Assembly: GCA_019873685.1 (NCBI GenBank)
Contig: JAIOAT010000008.1
Coordinates: 36,418-100,417, forward strand
Direction of reading: 5' to 3'
Length of the DNA: 64,000 bases
Origin: Chloroflexota bacterium
GTDB lineage: Bacteria > Chloroflexota > Anaerolineae > Aggregatilineales > Ch27
This document shows, in pieces, positions 22,762 through 30,518 of the stretch (position 1 is its first letter; every line of letters begins with the position of its first letter). The translations under genes were made by a program, and so were the position numbers. Below the pieces are notes generated by a model, which was not told the origin of the DNA, did no database searches, and was given only the letters and a program-made list of their open reading frames with translations.

Positions 22762-23799
22762 TTACGGCCAGCGGCGGTTCAGGTTGGCCTGCATCTTCTC
22801 CAGGTAAGCCGCCTCCAGGTCGACGCCCAGATAGTTGGCCAGCTTGAGCAGGTAAGCCAGCACGTCAGCCAGTTCCAGCCCGGCCGCTTCCAGCGCGGAC
22901 GGTACTTCGGCGTCGGTTCTGGCGCTGCTGCGGGCCGCTACCAGCCGGGCCAGCTCTCCGATTTCTTCCTGCAACTTGACGAAGTTGAACAGCGGATCGC
23001 GGTTGAAGCCGCGGGCGTCATCCAGCCACTCGTGGAACGCCTGGAAGTCGCGCAGGCGGCGGGCGCTGGCGGCCAGATCAGGCGGCGGGGCGCTTTCAGC
23101 GGGCGCGGCTGCTGCTGCGCCGGGCGGTTGGCTGCCGGCGGCAGCGCCGGCGGGCGGCTCGCCGCGCAGCCCACCGTTGAAGCCCGGCAGCGCTTCCTGG
23201 CGGGGAGCGCGACCCAGCGCCGCCAGCACGCGGGCGATCACCTCGGCACGGTCAGCGTCGCTGCTCACAAAGTCCAGGGCGTTGGCGTCCAGCGTCAGGA
23301 CCGGCCCCTGGTCATAAGCGGCGAAGAAGGCTTCGTACGCGCGGCGCAGGCTTTCGATGTAATCAGCGGCCATGTTGCGCTCATAGGGCCGGTCGCGCTG
23401 GCTGATCCGCCGCATCAGCAGATCGGTATCCGCCCGCAGGTAGACGAGCAGATCAGGCGTTTCGATCTGCTCGGCCAGTGCGTCATGCACCCGCTGGTAA
23501 ACGGCCAGCTCGTCGCCATGCAGGTTGACGCTGGCAAAGAGCGCATCCTTGGCGAAGATGTAATCGCTGATCAGCGGGCGGGTCATCAGCCGCAACGAAC
23601 GTTGCTGGTGGTAGCGGCTGAGCAAAAAGAAAATCTGCGTCTGGAAGGCATAGCGGGCGCGATCAGCGTAGAAGCTGCTCAGGAAGGGGTTCTCCTCAAA
23701 AACCTCCAGCACCAGGTGGCCGCCCAGTTCAGCGTGCAACAGCCGCGCCAGGGTGGTCTTGCCCGCGCCGATCACGCCCTCAATCGCCACATACGTCAT
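22762..23799 (-). CDS. Deoxynucleoside kinase fused to a MazG-like pyrophosphohydrolase domain
   Basis: Residues 1-200 form a dNK-type kinase: P-loop EGVIGAGKTTLA (7-18), EENPFLSSFY, ISDYIFAKDALFA, the PDLLVYLRAD strand and the lid RISQRDRPYERNM. A disordered Pro/Ala/Gly linker spans about 205-245. Residues about 255-345 look MazG-like all-alpha: KLQEEIGELARL and ELADVLAYLLKLANYLGVDL give the EExxE...ExxD metal-binding arrangement. The kinase would phosphorylate a deoxynucleoside for salvage; MazG-type domains hydrolyse (d)NTPs to (d)NMPs. GGAGGAG lies ten bases before the ATG. Confidence 0.85.
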   Translation of the reverse strand: MTYVAIEGVIGAGKTTLARLLHAELGGHLVLEVFEENPFLSSFYADRARYAFQTQIFFLLSRYHQQRSLRLMTRPLISDYIFAKDALFASVNLHGDELAVYQRVHDALAEQIETPDLLVYLRADTDLLMRRISQRDRPYERNMAADYIESLRRAYEAFFAAYDQGPVLTLDANALDFVSSDADRAEVIARVLAALGRAPRQEALPGFNGGLRGEPPAGAAAGSQPPGAAAAAPAESAPPPDLAASARRLRDFQAFHEWLDDARGFNRDPLFNFVKLQEEIGELARLVAARSSARTDAEVPSALEAAGLELADVLAYLLKLANYLGVDLEAAYLEKMQANLNRRWP

Positions 23800-23850
23800 G
23801 CAACGTACTCCTCCCCCGCGGGGAAAGCTCTGGCCGCAGCCGGGACGGCG

Positions 23851-25113
23851 CTAGCCAGCCGGCAACAGCGGCAACAAAGCCATGCCGCCCAGCGCCCACA
23901 ACGTGACAGACAGCAGCGCCCCCAGGATCGCCACCGCGATCCCGCCCAGGAACAGGGCCAGGCAGCCGGAAAGCGCGCCAAAGCCGTGCACCCGGGCCAG
24001 CGCCCGAACCGGCCAGATGATACCCACCAGACCCAGGATCGGCCCAGCAATGCCCAGCGCCTCCCACGCGCCGGTGAACATCAGCAGAGCCATCACCGCG
24101 GCGTTGATCACCAGTAGCACCGTCTGCACCGGGATCAACGCGTGGTAAGTCTGGGTGAGCGTCCCATGCCCGCCCAGCCCGACCGCCACCAGGTGGGTCA
24201 GCCACAGCATGACCAGCAGGCTGATGACCGACCAGACTGCCGATCCCAGGCTGGCCAGCAGGACTACCGGCAGATTGGCGCTGACCAGCGCCGGGTCAAG
24301 CAACGCACTGGCCTCCGGCGGCAGCGGCTGGTTCAGCCGTGCAGTGAGCATCTGCAGGAAGGTCGGCATGGCACTCAGGAGCAGCACCGTAGCCAGCGTC
24401 ATCAACACGAAGTAGATGCCTACATCCAGCCAGACTTCCCCCCAGGAGACGCCCCCGGTTTGCATGACGCGCTTGATGCGCCTTTCCGGGACATGACCGA
24501 CGTACATCTCCCGTCGCTGTGGATCGGCCAGAATTTCCGCCGCCTGGCGGCCTTCCTGCCCGATCAGCGCCTCGGCCAGGCCCTGGGCCGCCGGATCGTA
24601 GACCAACGCCGGGTCCAGTTCCAGGGCGGCGATCAGGGTATTGAGGCTCTCCCTGAGCGTTCCCTCGTCATTGAGTTCGTTGGCGCGTTTGACCAGGGCG
24701 CGGGCGCGCGCCCGGTCGGCAGGAGACACCTTCACCTCCTCGGCGGGCTTGCGTTCCACAATCTGGTAGCCCTCGGTGGTGTAGCCCTGGCTGGCCTCGT
24801 CATAGACGGGCAGGATGTACGCTGGTGCGCTGGCTGCCGGGTCCTCGTAACGGGCGTAACGCTCGTCAATCAGGGAACGGCGCTCTACCGGCGCCGGGGC
24901 GGAAGGCTGTTCGGGGGCTGGCCGGGCGGACTGGCGAATGTGGCGGGCGGCGCGCAGGGCCAGATCACGCAGGGCCGGATCGGGGTCGCTATCGTATACC
25001 TGGCGGAGCAGGGGCAACGCCTTAGGGTTCTTGCTGCGCCCCAGGGCGATGATCGCCTCCCGCCGCACCGCCGGATCGCTGCTGTTCAGCCGGTCGCGGA
25101 TAGACTGACTCAT
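23851..25113 (-). CDS. HEAT-repeat protein with Yip1-like membrane domain
   Basis: From ATG 25113 (GTGAGG upstream) the 420-residue protein has HEAT-like helices at 1-65 (DPAVRREAIIALGRSKNPKALPLL and a second repeat), then a Pro-rich linker. A helical TPR-like segment follows near 140-185 (ARALVKRANELNDEGTLRESLNTL). Five or six membrane spans fill about 225-420, with a Yip1-like arrangement (GGVSWGEVWLDVGIYFVL, then a TYHALIPVQ motif). It has no catalytic motif; a membrane-bound scaffold is a guess. It ends 51 bases before the dNK-MazG start and may be cotranscribed with it. Confidence 0.75.
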   Translation of the reverse strand: MSQSIRDRLNSSDPAVRREAIIALGRSKNPKALPLLRQVYDSDPDPALRDLALRAARHIRQSARPAPEQPSAPAPVERRSLIDERYARYEDPAASAPAYILPVYDEASQGYTTEGYQIVERKPAEEVKVSPADRARARALVKRANELNDEGTLRESLNTLIAALELDPALVYDPAAQGLAEALIGQEGRQAAEILADPQRREMYVGHVPERRIKRVMQTGGVSWGEVWLDVGIYFVLMTLATVLLLSAMPTFLQMLTARLNQPLPPEASALLDPALVSANLPVVLLASLGSAVWSVISLLVMLWLTHLVAVGLGGHGTLTQTYHALIPVQTVLLVINAAVMALLMFTGAWEALGIAGPILGLVGIIWPVRALARVHGFGALSGCLALFLGGIAVAILGALLSVTLWALGGMALLPLLPAG

Positions 25114-25211
25114 AAGGGCCTCACTTGATGACAAATCAACCGAAGATGCCCTTCAGTCTACACCAGGACGGCGCGGCGGGGAATCGCCGGGGCAATCTGG
25201 GGAGCGCAGCA

Positions 25212-25682
25212 TTATTCCTGTTCCAGCGGGCCGATCTCGTGGCGTATGACCGGCGAAGAAAGCACCAGTGAGGTTGTGGTCGTCGCGTAAGGCTCCAGGA
25301 TGCGGATGATGTGCTCCAGGCGGTCAACCGACCTGACCGCCACCCTGACCACGAACGACTCGTCTCCGGTGATGGTATGGCAATCCAGCACCTCCGGCAT
25401 CTCCCGGATCAGTTCCAGCAGGCGCTCGGTGCGGTCGCCGGGATTGCCCAGGCGGATGATCGCCTGGATCGGGCGCCCGATGCGGGCCAGGTCAACGGCA
25501 GCGTGGTAGCCGGTGATAATGCCGGCGTCCTCCAGGCGGCGGACGCGCTCGGTGACCGCCGGGGCGGAGAGTCCTACACGCCGCCCCAGTTCCGCAAAGG
25601 GCAGCCGGGCATTGCGTTGCAGCTCGCTGAGAATCTGCCAGTCCACACTATCCGGGAATCTGTTTTTTCGAAGGCGTTTCAT
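25212..25682 (-). CDS. Lrp/AsnC family transcriptional regulator
   Basis: The 156-residue protein has an N-terminal helix-turn-helix (VDWQILSELQRNARLPFAEL, then SAPAVTERVRRLEDAGIITGY). A RAM effector domain follows (AIIRLGNPGDRTERLLELIR, VLDCHTITGDESFVVRVAV). Length and order match Lrp/AsnC, which bind amino acids and regulate amino-acid metabolism as oligomers. The ATG at 25682 has only a weak AAGG. Target genes are not obvious from the neighbours. Confidence 0.92.
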   Translation of the reverse strand: MKRLRKNRFPDSVDWQILSELQRNARLPFAELGRRVGLSAPAVTERVRRLEDAGIITGYHAAVDLARIGRPIQAIIRLGNPGDRTERLLELIREMPEVLDCHTITGDESFVVRVAVRSVDRLEHIIRILEPYATTTTSLVLSSPVIRHEIGPLEQE

Positions 25683-25806
25683 GGCAAAGACCTTTGATTT
25701 TAAGGCAATAGCGATGGTTCTCCTTGTATCCCCTATGGATTTTACCTCCGATCTGGTCTAGCTTTAAGTCAGGTGAAGCCGGAGATTTTGGGCAAGACAT
25801 ACAACA

Positions 25807-25852
25807 CGCGGCGCTCGTTCTTCGGCAGAATGCACAGGTTGCGAGCGCCGCG
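25807..25852 (+). repeat. 11-bp inverted repeat upstream of the 68-residue gene
   Basis: CGCGGCGCTCG at 25807-25817 is perfectly complementary to 25842-25852, with a 24-base loop. It lies 14 bases before the GGAGGTG ribosome site of the gene at 25881, so it could be a leader hairpin or a protein-binding site. Confidence 0.5.
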
Positions 25853-25880
25853 GGACTGACTCTGTGGAGGTGTTGGTACG

Positions 25881-26087
25881 ATGATCCCGATGGAGTATTA
25901 CCGCGTCTGCCATACCGAGCGCGAGCGCTACCTTGAGCGCTTCGCCCGGGAGCAGGCTATGCTGGCGCAACTGGATACGCTCCGCCCCGGTCTGCTGGCC
26001 CATGTCCGGGCCTGGCTGGACTCGCTGCGCTCAGACGAGTCGGAGGAGACGGAGGAGCTTCCCCAGCAGCAAACCCTGCTCTCCTGA
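25881..26087 (+). CDS. Small helical hypothetical protein
   Basis: The 68-residue protein is mostly charged helix (RERYLERFAREQAMLAQLDTL) with an acidic, Gln-rich tail (ESEETEELPQQQ). GGAGGTG lies about ten bases before the ATG, and an intrinsic terminator (26132-26151 with a T-rich tail) follows the stop, which supports a real gene. No family was recognised. A second ATG at 25890 is possible. Confidence 0.5.
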   Translation: MIPMEYYRVCHTERERYLERFAREQAMLAQLDTLRPGLLAHVRAWLDSLRSDESEETEELPQQQTLLS

Positions 26088-26131
26088 CGACGCTGCCTGA
26101 AGCGCGTCTACCGGGCTTTTCAACCAGCGAT

Positions 26132-26160
26132 GACCGGCCTACAGGCCGGTCGTTTGCTTT
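26132..26160 (+). terminator. Intrinsic terminator
   Basis: An 8-bp stem, GACCGGCC with GGCCGGTC (26132-26151, loop TACA), is followed by GTTTGCTTT. It follows the 68-residue gene. Confidence 0.75.
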
Positions 26161-26217
26161 GTCCATAACAAAGCGATCAATTGCAGGCGCGTAATGGCAC
26201 TATTTAGGGCTGTTAGC

Positions 26218-26246
26218 TTGACAGTGACGCTTGATTGCAGTACAAA
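26218..26246 (+). promoter_or_regulatory. Promoter of the SH3b protein gene
   Basis: Perfect TTGACA (26218-26223), a 17-base spacer and TACAAA (26241-26246) lie about 55 bases before the ATG at 26303. Confidence 0.6.
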
Positions 26247-26302
26247 ACGATCAGTATTCACCGGTGTCGAAAAGCAAACCTGTTAGGGGGAGAAGAGAGA
26301 GC

Positions 26303-27514
26303 ATGAGCATGACACGACGTGGTCTTACGGTCGTGCTGTTGGTGTTCCTGCTGCTTGCCAACATTGCTGTGATTCAGGCTCAGGGCGAAGGCGCGACGGC
26401 TACCGTCGCCCGCTTCCTTTACGTCCGCGCTCTGCCGGATGTCGAGGCCCGCGACTTTGGGCGCCTGGAACCCGAAACGGAAATCACCCTGCTGGGGCGG
26501 ACAGCCAACAGCCAGTGGCTCCAGTTGCGGACGGCGGATGGCATCGTCGGCTGGGGACGCGCCAACGCCATCACGTTTGAAGGGGACATCGCCGACCTGC
26601 CGGTGGTCAATGTCGCCCGCCAGAATGCCGCCGCTATCTTTGCCCAGAACCTGCGCGTCGCCCCCGACCTGCTGGCGGATGTCGTTGGGCAGGTCGAACA
26701 GGGCACGCTGGTCACGCTGGTCGCCAAAGCATACAACTTCGTCTACGTCACAACGGCTGATGGCCTGGCCGGATGGGCGAACCCGAACAACCTGCAGTTC
26801 ACGCGGGAGCGCGGCGCCAGCCTGCCGACCATGCCTGACCTGCCGGAAGTGAACGCGGTGGCGCGGGGTTACGCCAGCGCCCGTGTTGTGCCGGCCATTG
26901 ACGCCCACAGCTACGCGCAGCTTGATCCCGGCACGCCGGTCAACGTGATAGGCCGCAACGAGATCGGCAACTTCCTCCAGATTCAGACGCTGGATGGCCT
27001 GCAGGCCTGGGCAGCCGCTTCCTTCATCTGGTACCCCGGCGCGGTGGCTGACCTGCCTGTCACCGAGCCTGGGGCGGATAGCGGCGTGGTGACCCGCTTT
27101 GCCGTGCTGCGCGCCGCCCCGGATAACACCTCTGCCGAGGTGGGTCGGCTCTCCGCCGGGACGGTGGTGCAGCTCCTGCTGGCCAGCGGCGACCGGCTGT
27201 ATGTGAAAGCTCCCGATGGGACGGAAGGCTGGGCGCTGGCCAGTGCGCTGTCCTTCACCGGCGGCGCTGTGCCGGAGGTGTTGGCCTCCAATGCTACCGT
27301 CACCGCTGAGGCCGCCGTCAACCTGCGTGCCGGGCCAAGCCTGGACGCGCCGCGTAATGGCGCCGCCCAGGTGGGTGAGCGGCTGGCTGTGGTGGGCGTG
27401 AGCGCCGATGGCCAGTGGTACCGCGTCATCCCCAGCACCCGCGTGGCCGCCTGGGTCTTCGCCGATCTGGTCACCCTGGATGAGGGCGTCGGCCCGCTGC
27501 CGGTCATCGAGTAG
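26303..27514 (+). CDS. Secreted protein with tandem SH3b-like repeats
   Basis: From ATG 26303 (GGGGGAGAAGAGAG upstream) the 403-residue protein has a signal peptide (LTVVLLVFLLLANIAVIQAQG) and about five SH3b repeats of roughly 75 residues. Each shows the pattern ARFLYVRALPDVEARDFGRL..., then VTLLG, then a WLQLRTADGIVGWG-like strand. The last (AAVNLRAGPSLDAPRNGAAQ) is the most canonical bacterial SH3 type. Such domains often bind cell-wall peptides or glycans. No catalytic domain is present. A GC-rich terminator follows. Confidence 0.9.
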   Translation: MSMTRRGLTVVLLVFLLLANIAVIQAQGEGATATVARFLYVRALPDVEARDFGRLEPETEITLLGRTANSQWLQLRTADGIVGWGRANAITFEGDIADLPVVNVARQNAAAIFAQNLRVAPDLLADVVGQVEQGTLVTLVAKAYNFVYVTTADGLAGWANPNNLQFTRERGASLPTMPDLPEVNAVARGYASARVVPAIDAHSYAQLDPGTPVNVIGRNEIGNFLQIQTLDGLQAWAAASFIWYPGAVADLPVTEPGADSGVVTRFAVLRAAPDNTSAEVGRLSAGTVVQLLLASGDRLYVKAPDGTEGWALASALSFTGGAVPEVLASNATVTAEAAVNLRAGPSLDAPRNGAAQVGERLAVVGVSADGQWYRVIPSTRVAAWVFADLVTLDEGVGPLPVIE

Positions 27515-27540
27515 ACCCTGCTTCCGAAGCGATCGTTGCG

Positions 27541-27574
27541 CCAGCGCCCCGCCCTCCGGGGCGCTGGTTTTGTT
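27541..27574 (+). terminator. Rho-independent terminator after the SH3b gene
   Basis: A perfect 11-bp stem (27541-27551 with 27557-27567) and 5-base loop is followed by TTTTGTT. Confidence 0.92.
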
Positions 27575-27615
27575 GTGGCCACCCTGTGGTGATCGGGCCG
27601 TCCGCCGGGCAGGAG

Positions 27616-27848
27616 TATAGAGGGAGCAGGGAGCAGGCAATGGGCAGTAGTGGTAGGTCGGCCTCCCGGCCAAGCGGCTTCCTTGCCACCTGACGCCTGT
27701 CCTCTGCCTCTGGTCTCCCGGCCTCCTGGTCTCCTTTTCTTGCCTCTGGACTCTTGCCTCCTGCCTCTTTCTTTTGCCTCTGGACCCTTGTCTCCTGTCT
27801 CTTTCTCTTGCCTCCTGCCTCTTCTTTCCCGACCTCCTGACCTCTCAA
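27616..27848. repeat. Purine/pyrimidine-biased repeat tract (copy 1)
   Basis: A purine-rich start (GGGAGCAGGGAGCAGG) passes into about 190 bases of pyrimidine-rich repeats built on TTGCCTCTGGACTCTTGCC and CCTGCCTCTTTC, two near-identical copies being at about 27739 and 27774. Related tracts occur at 33.6, 38.7 (inverted), 45.9 and 57.4 kb. It fills most of the 364-base gap between the SH3b gene and the glycosidase gene; spurious reading frames through it are not coding. Confidence 0.75.
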
Positions 27849-27878
27849 TGCTGGCGGCGGGCGCATCCGGCGACTACA

Positions 27879-29342
27879 ATGGGCAGCGTGACCAGCAACC
27901 GCCCCCTTCGATCATTTGCCGCCAATCTGCTCATCCGACTGGGCCTATTCGGCCTGCTTCTGGCGCTGGTGGCTGCCCCCGGCCCGGCGACCGGCCAGTC
28001 CCCTGACGAGGATACGCCGTTCCCGCCGCCTCACCTGGGCTATGGCATCCATCTCGGCCCCCACCTGGAAGCAGCGCCCGCCCTGATCCAGCAGCTGGGC
28101 ATGGACTGGGTCAAGGTCTACGAGGCCGGGCAGGTGGCCGACTACCCCATGTTCCGCGTCCTGTACCGTATGGATCTGGACTGGCCGACCGACTGGGCCT
28201 ACTTCCGCTCGGAAGTCGCCCGCCGGACGCGCGAGCTGGTCGCGCATGGCGTGGATGCCATCGAGATTCACAACGAGCCAAACCTGGCGCTGGAATGGCC
28301 GCGCGGCCCCAACGCCTGGGAATACACGCAGATGTTGCGGGTAGCTTATGGGATCATCAAGGACATCGCCCCGGATGTGATCGTTGTTTCCGGCGGGCTG
28401 GCTCCCACCCTGACCACGCCCGATCGGGGGGCGATCAACGATCTGGACTTCGCCCGCGAGATGCTGGAAAACGGCGCGGCGGACTACTTTGACGCCTTCG
28501 GCTACCATCCCTATGGCTTCAACCAGCCGCCAGAGGCCGACCCTTACACGAATGAACTGGTCTTCAGGCGGACGGAACGTATCCGCGAGGTGCTGGTGGC
28601 CGCCGGCGCGGGGGACAAACCGATCTGGCTGACCGAGTTCGGCTGGCTGCGCGACCCGGCGGAAAGTGGCCGCGATTGCTCCGGCAGCCCGGCCATGGCT
28701 GGCTTCGACTGGATGCGCCTGCCGGAGCGTCTGGTCGCCGACTACACCGTCCGCGCCTTCCAGTACGCCGATCGCTACTGGCCCTGGGCCGGGCCGCTCT
28801 TCCTGTGGAACCTGAACTGGCAGCAGTACAGCACGGACTACGAGGACGCCTGCAGCCATTTACGCTGGTACGGCATCCTGGAGCCGGACGGGACCCCGAC
28901 TGACACCTTCCGGGCGGTGGCGGCCATGCCACACCGCTACAGCGCCTACCTGCCCCGGATCGAAGCCGTGCCGGTCAGCGCGCCCGGTTTCGATTCGATT
29001 CCGGTTGACGTCAGCGGGCAGTGGACAGCCAGCCTGGCCGCCTTTTGCCCGCGCGTGGTGCCGGTAGGGGAGTTTGAGATCGTCAACGCTGGCTGGCCGG
29101 CATCCGTGTCGATCACACTGGAGCCGCAGAATATCCCCGCGCCGGGGATGCCGCAGGCGCTGGTCTCCACCGACCAGGCCCGCTTTGGCGACCGGGTGAC
29201 GCTCTACGCCGACGCCAGCCAGACGCCGCCGGGCGAGTACCTGCTGGTGGTCAACCTGCGTGGCATGTACGGCACGCGCCCGATCTCCGGCAATGCCGCC
29301 CTGTTGCTGCGGGTGGAAAACAGCCCGGTCAACTGTCAGTAG
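27879..29342 (+). CDS. Secreted clan GH-A-like glycoside hydrolase
   Basis: The 487-residue protein has a hydrophobic signal (LLIRLGLFGLLLALVAAPGPATG) and a TIM barrel. The acid/base Glu is in AIEIHNEPNLALEW and the nucleophile Glu in PIWLTEFGWLR, the beta4/beta7 spacing of clan GH-A (GH5/GH39-like). About 150 C-terminal residues form a beta domain. It should cleave a beta-linked extracellular polysaccharide. TACAAT (27875-27880) overlaps the ATG at 27879, so the true start may be a leaderless GTG at 27888; no ribosome site is visible for either. It converges on and overlaps the next gene by 14 bases. Confidence 0.82.
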   Translation: MGSVTSNRPLRSFAANLLIRLGLFGLLLALVAAPGPATGQSPDEDTPFPPPHLGYGIHLGPHLEAAPALIQQLGMDWVKVYEAGQVADYPMFRVLYRMDLDWPTDWAYFRSEVARRTRELVAHGVDAIEIHNEPNLALEWPRGPNAWEYTQMLRVAYGIIKDIAPDVIVVSGGLAPTLTTPDRGAINDLDFAREMLENGAADYFDAFGYHPYGFNQPPEADPYTNELVFRRTERIREVLVAAGAGDKPIWLTEFGWLRDPAESGRDCSGSPAMAGFDWMRLPERLVADYTVRAFQYADRYWPWAGPLFLWNLNWQQYSTDYEDACSHLRWYGILEPDGTPTDTFRAVAAMPHRYSAYLPRIEAVPVSAPGFDSIPVDVSGQWTASLAAFCPRVVPVGEFEIVNAGWPASVSITLEPQNIPAPGMPQALVSTDQARFGDRVTLYADASQTPPGEYLLVVNLRGMYGTRPISGNAALLLRVENSPVNCQ

Positions 29343-30480
29343 GCTCGCCAGGCGTCAGGGCGCCCGCCATGAGGCGCTCGTAAACAGCCGCCGTCTGGGC
29401 CACCATACGTTCGGCGGTAAAGCGCTCTTCCAGCCGGGTGCGCCCAGCCGCGCCCAGCCGCGCCCGAAGATCCGGATCGGCCAGCAGATCGCCCAGCGCC
29501 GCCGCCAGACAATCCACATCCCGTGGCGGGCAAAGCAGGCCGGTCTCACCGTCAGTCACGACTTCCGGGATGGCGCTTACCGCGCTGCCGATCACCGGGA
29601 TGCTCTGGGCCATCGCTTCCAGCAGCACCAGCCCAAAGCCTTCCCACAGGCTCGGCATCAGGAACACGTCCAGCGCGGCAAAGATCGCTGCCGTGTCTGT
29701 CCGCCAGCCCAGGAAGTGGACGCGCTCCGCCAGCCCCAGATCGCGGGCCTGCACCTCCAGTGCAGGGCGCAGCGGCCCATCCCCGGCGATGACCAGCTGG
29801 GCCGCCGGGAATCGCGCCGCCACCCGGGCGAACGCCTCCAGCGCATAAGGGACGCCCTTCTGCTCGATCAGGCGGCAGACTATCCCGGCCAGCAGGGTGT
29901 CCGGAGGCAAGCCTAATTCACTGCGCAGAGCAGCGCGGGCTGCCATCCGGTCGACGGCACCGGTGGAATCCAGCCCGTAAGGGATGGTGGTCATCTGCGC
30001 CGGAGATGCGCCCTCGACCTCGATGGTGAAGCGGGTGATCGCCGCCGAGATGCCGATCCCCGCCGTCGTCAGCTGCCACAGAAAGCGGTTGATCTGGCGG
30101 TAGGGGAAGCGGCGACGAAAGGCGTTGTCGTTATGGCGGCTGCTGACGATTCGGCTTACGCCGGCCAGCCGCGCCGCCGGGATGCCATGCAGATCGGCGT
30201 GAAAGAGATGCGTATGGACAATATCCGGTTGCAGGGTACGCAGCCGCCGCGCCAGCCGGATGAGCAACACCGGGTCGATGTCAGCGCGGATCAGCGATCG
30301 CTCGGCGGGGATGCCACGCGATGCCGCTGCCGCAACCATCGCCTCGACCGGATTGCCCCCTTCTACCAGCAGTAACAGCCGAGCGTCGATCCCGCGTCCC
30401 CGCAGCCCGGCCAGCAACGTCAGCAGGTGGTTTTCCGCCCCGGCGACGCCGGTTACCTTGCAGATATGGATGACACGCAC
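29329..30480 (-). CDS. GT4-family glycosyltransferase
   Basis: From GTG 30480 (GTGGAGCG upstream) the 383-residue GT-B protein starts VRVIHICKVTGVAGAENHLL. It has DIVHTHLFHADLHG, TTIPYGLDS, GIVCRLIEQKGVPYALEAF, GDGPLRPALEVQA and EGFGLVLLEAMAQSIPVIGS with the catalytic EX7E. It probably builds a cell-surface glycan together with the membrane glycosyltransferase just upstream (38-base gap). An upstream GTG at 30522 would overlap that gene. Confidence 0.92.
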   Translation of the reverse strand: MRVIHICKVTGVAGAENHLLTLLAGLRGRGIDARLLLLVEGGNPVEAMVAAAASRGIPAERSLIRADIDPVLLIRLARRLRTLQPDIVHTHLFHADLHGIPAARLAGVSRIVSSRHNDNAFRRRFPYRQINRFLWQLTTAGIGISAAITRFTIEVEGASPAQMTTIPYGLDSTGAVDRMAARAALRSELGLPPDTLLAGIVCRLIEQKGVPYALEAFARVAARFPAAQLVIAGDGPLRPALEVQARDLGLAERVHFLGWRTDTAAIFAALDVFLMPSLWEGFGLVLLEAMAQSIPVIGSAVSAIPEVVTDGETGLLCPPRDVDCLAAALGDLLADPDLRARLGAAGRTRLEERFTAERMVAQTAAVYERLMAGALTPGEPTDS

Positions 30481-30518
30481 GGGATCAACGCTCCACCCGG
30501 AGGAACACCCTACCGGGG

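Noticed and set aside
27774..27878. Upstream extension of the glycosidase reading frame
   Set aside because: It is encoded by the pyrimidine-rich repeat tract; the signal peptide begins properly after 27879.
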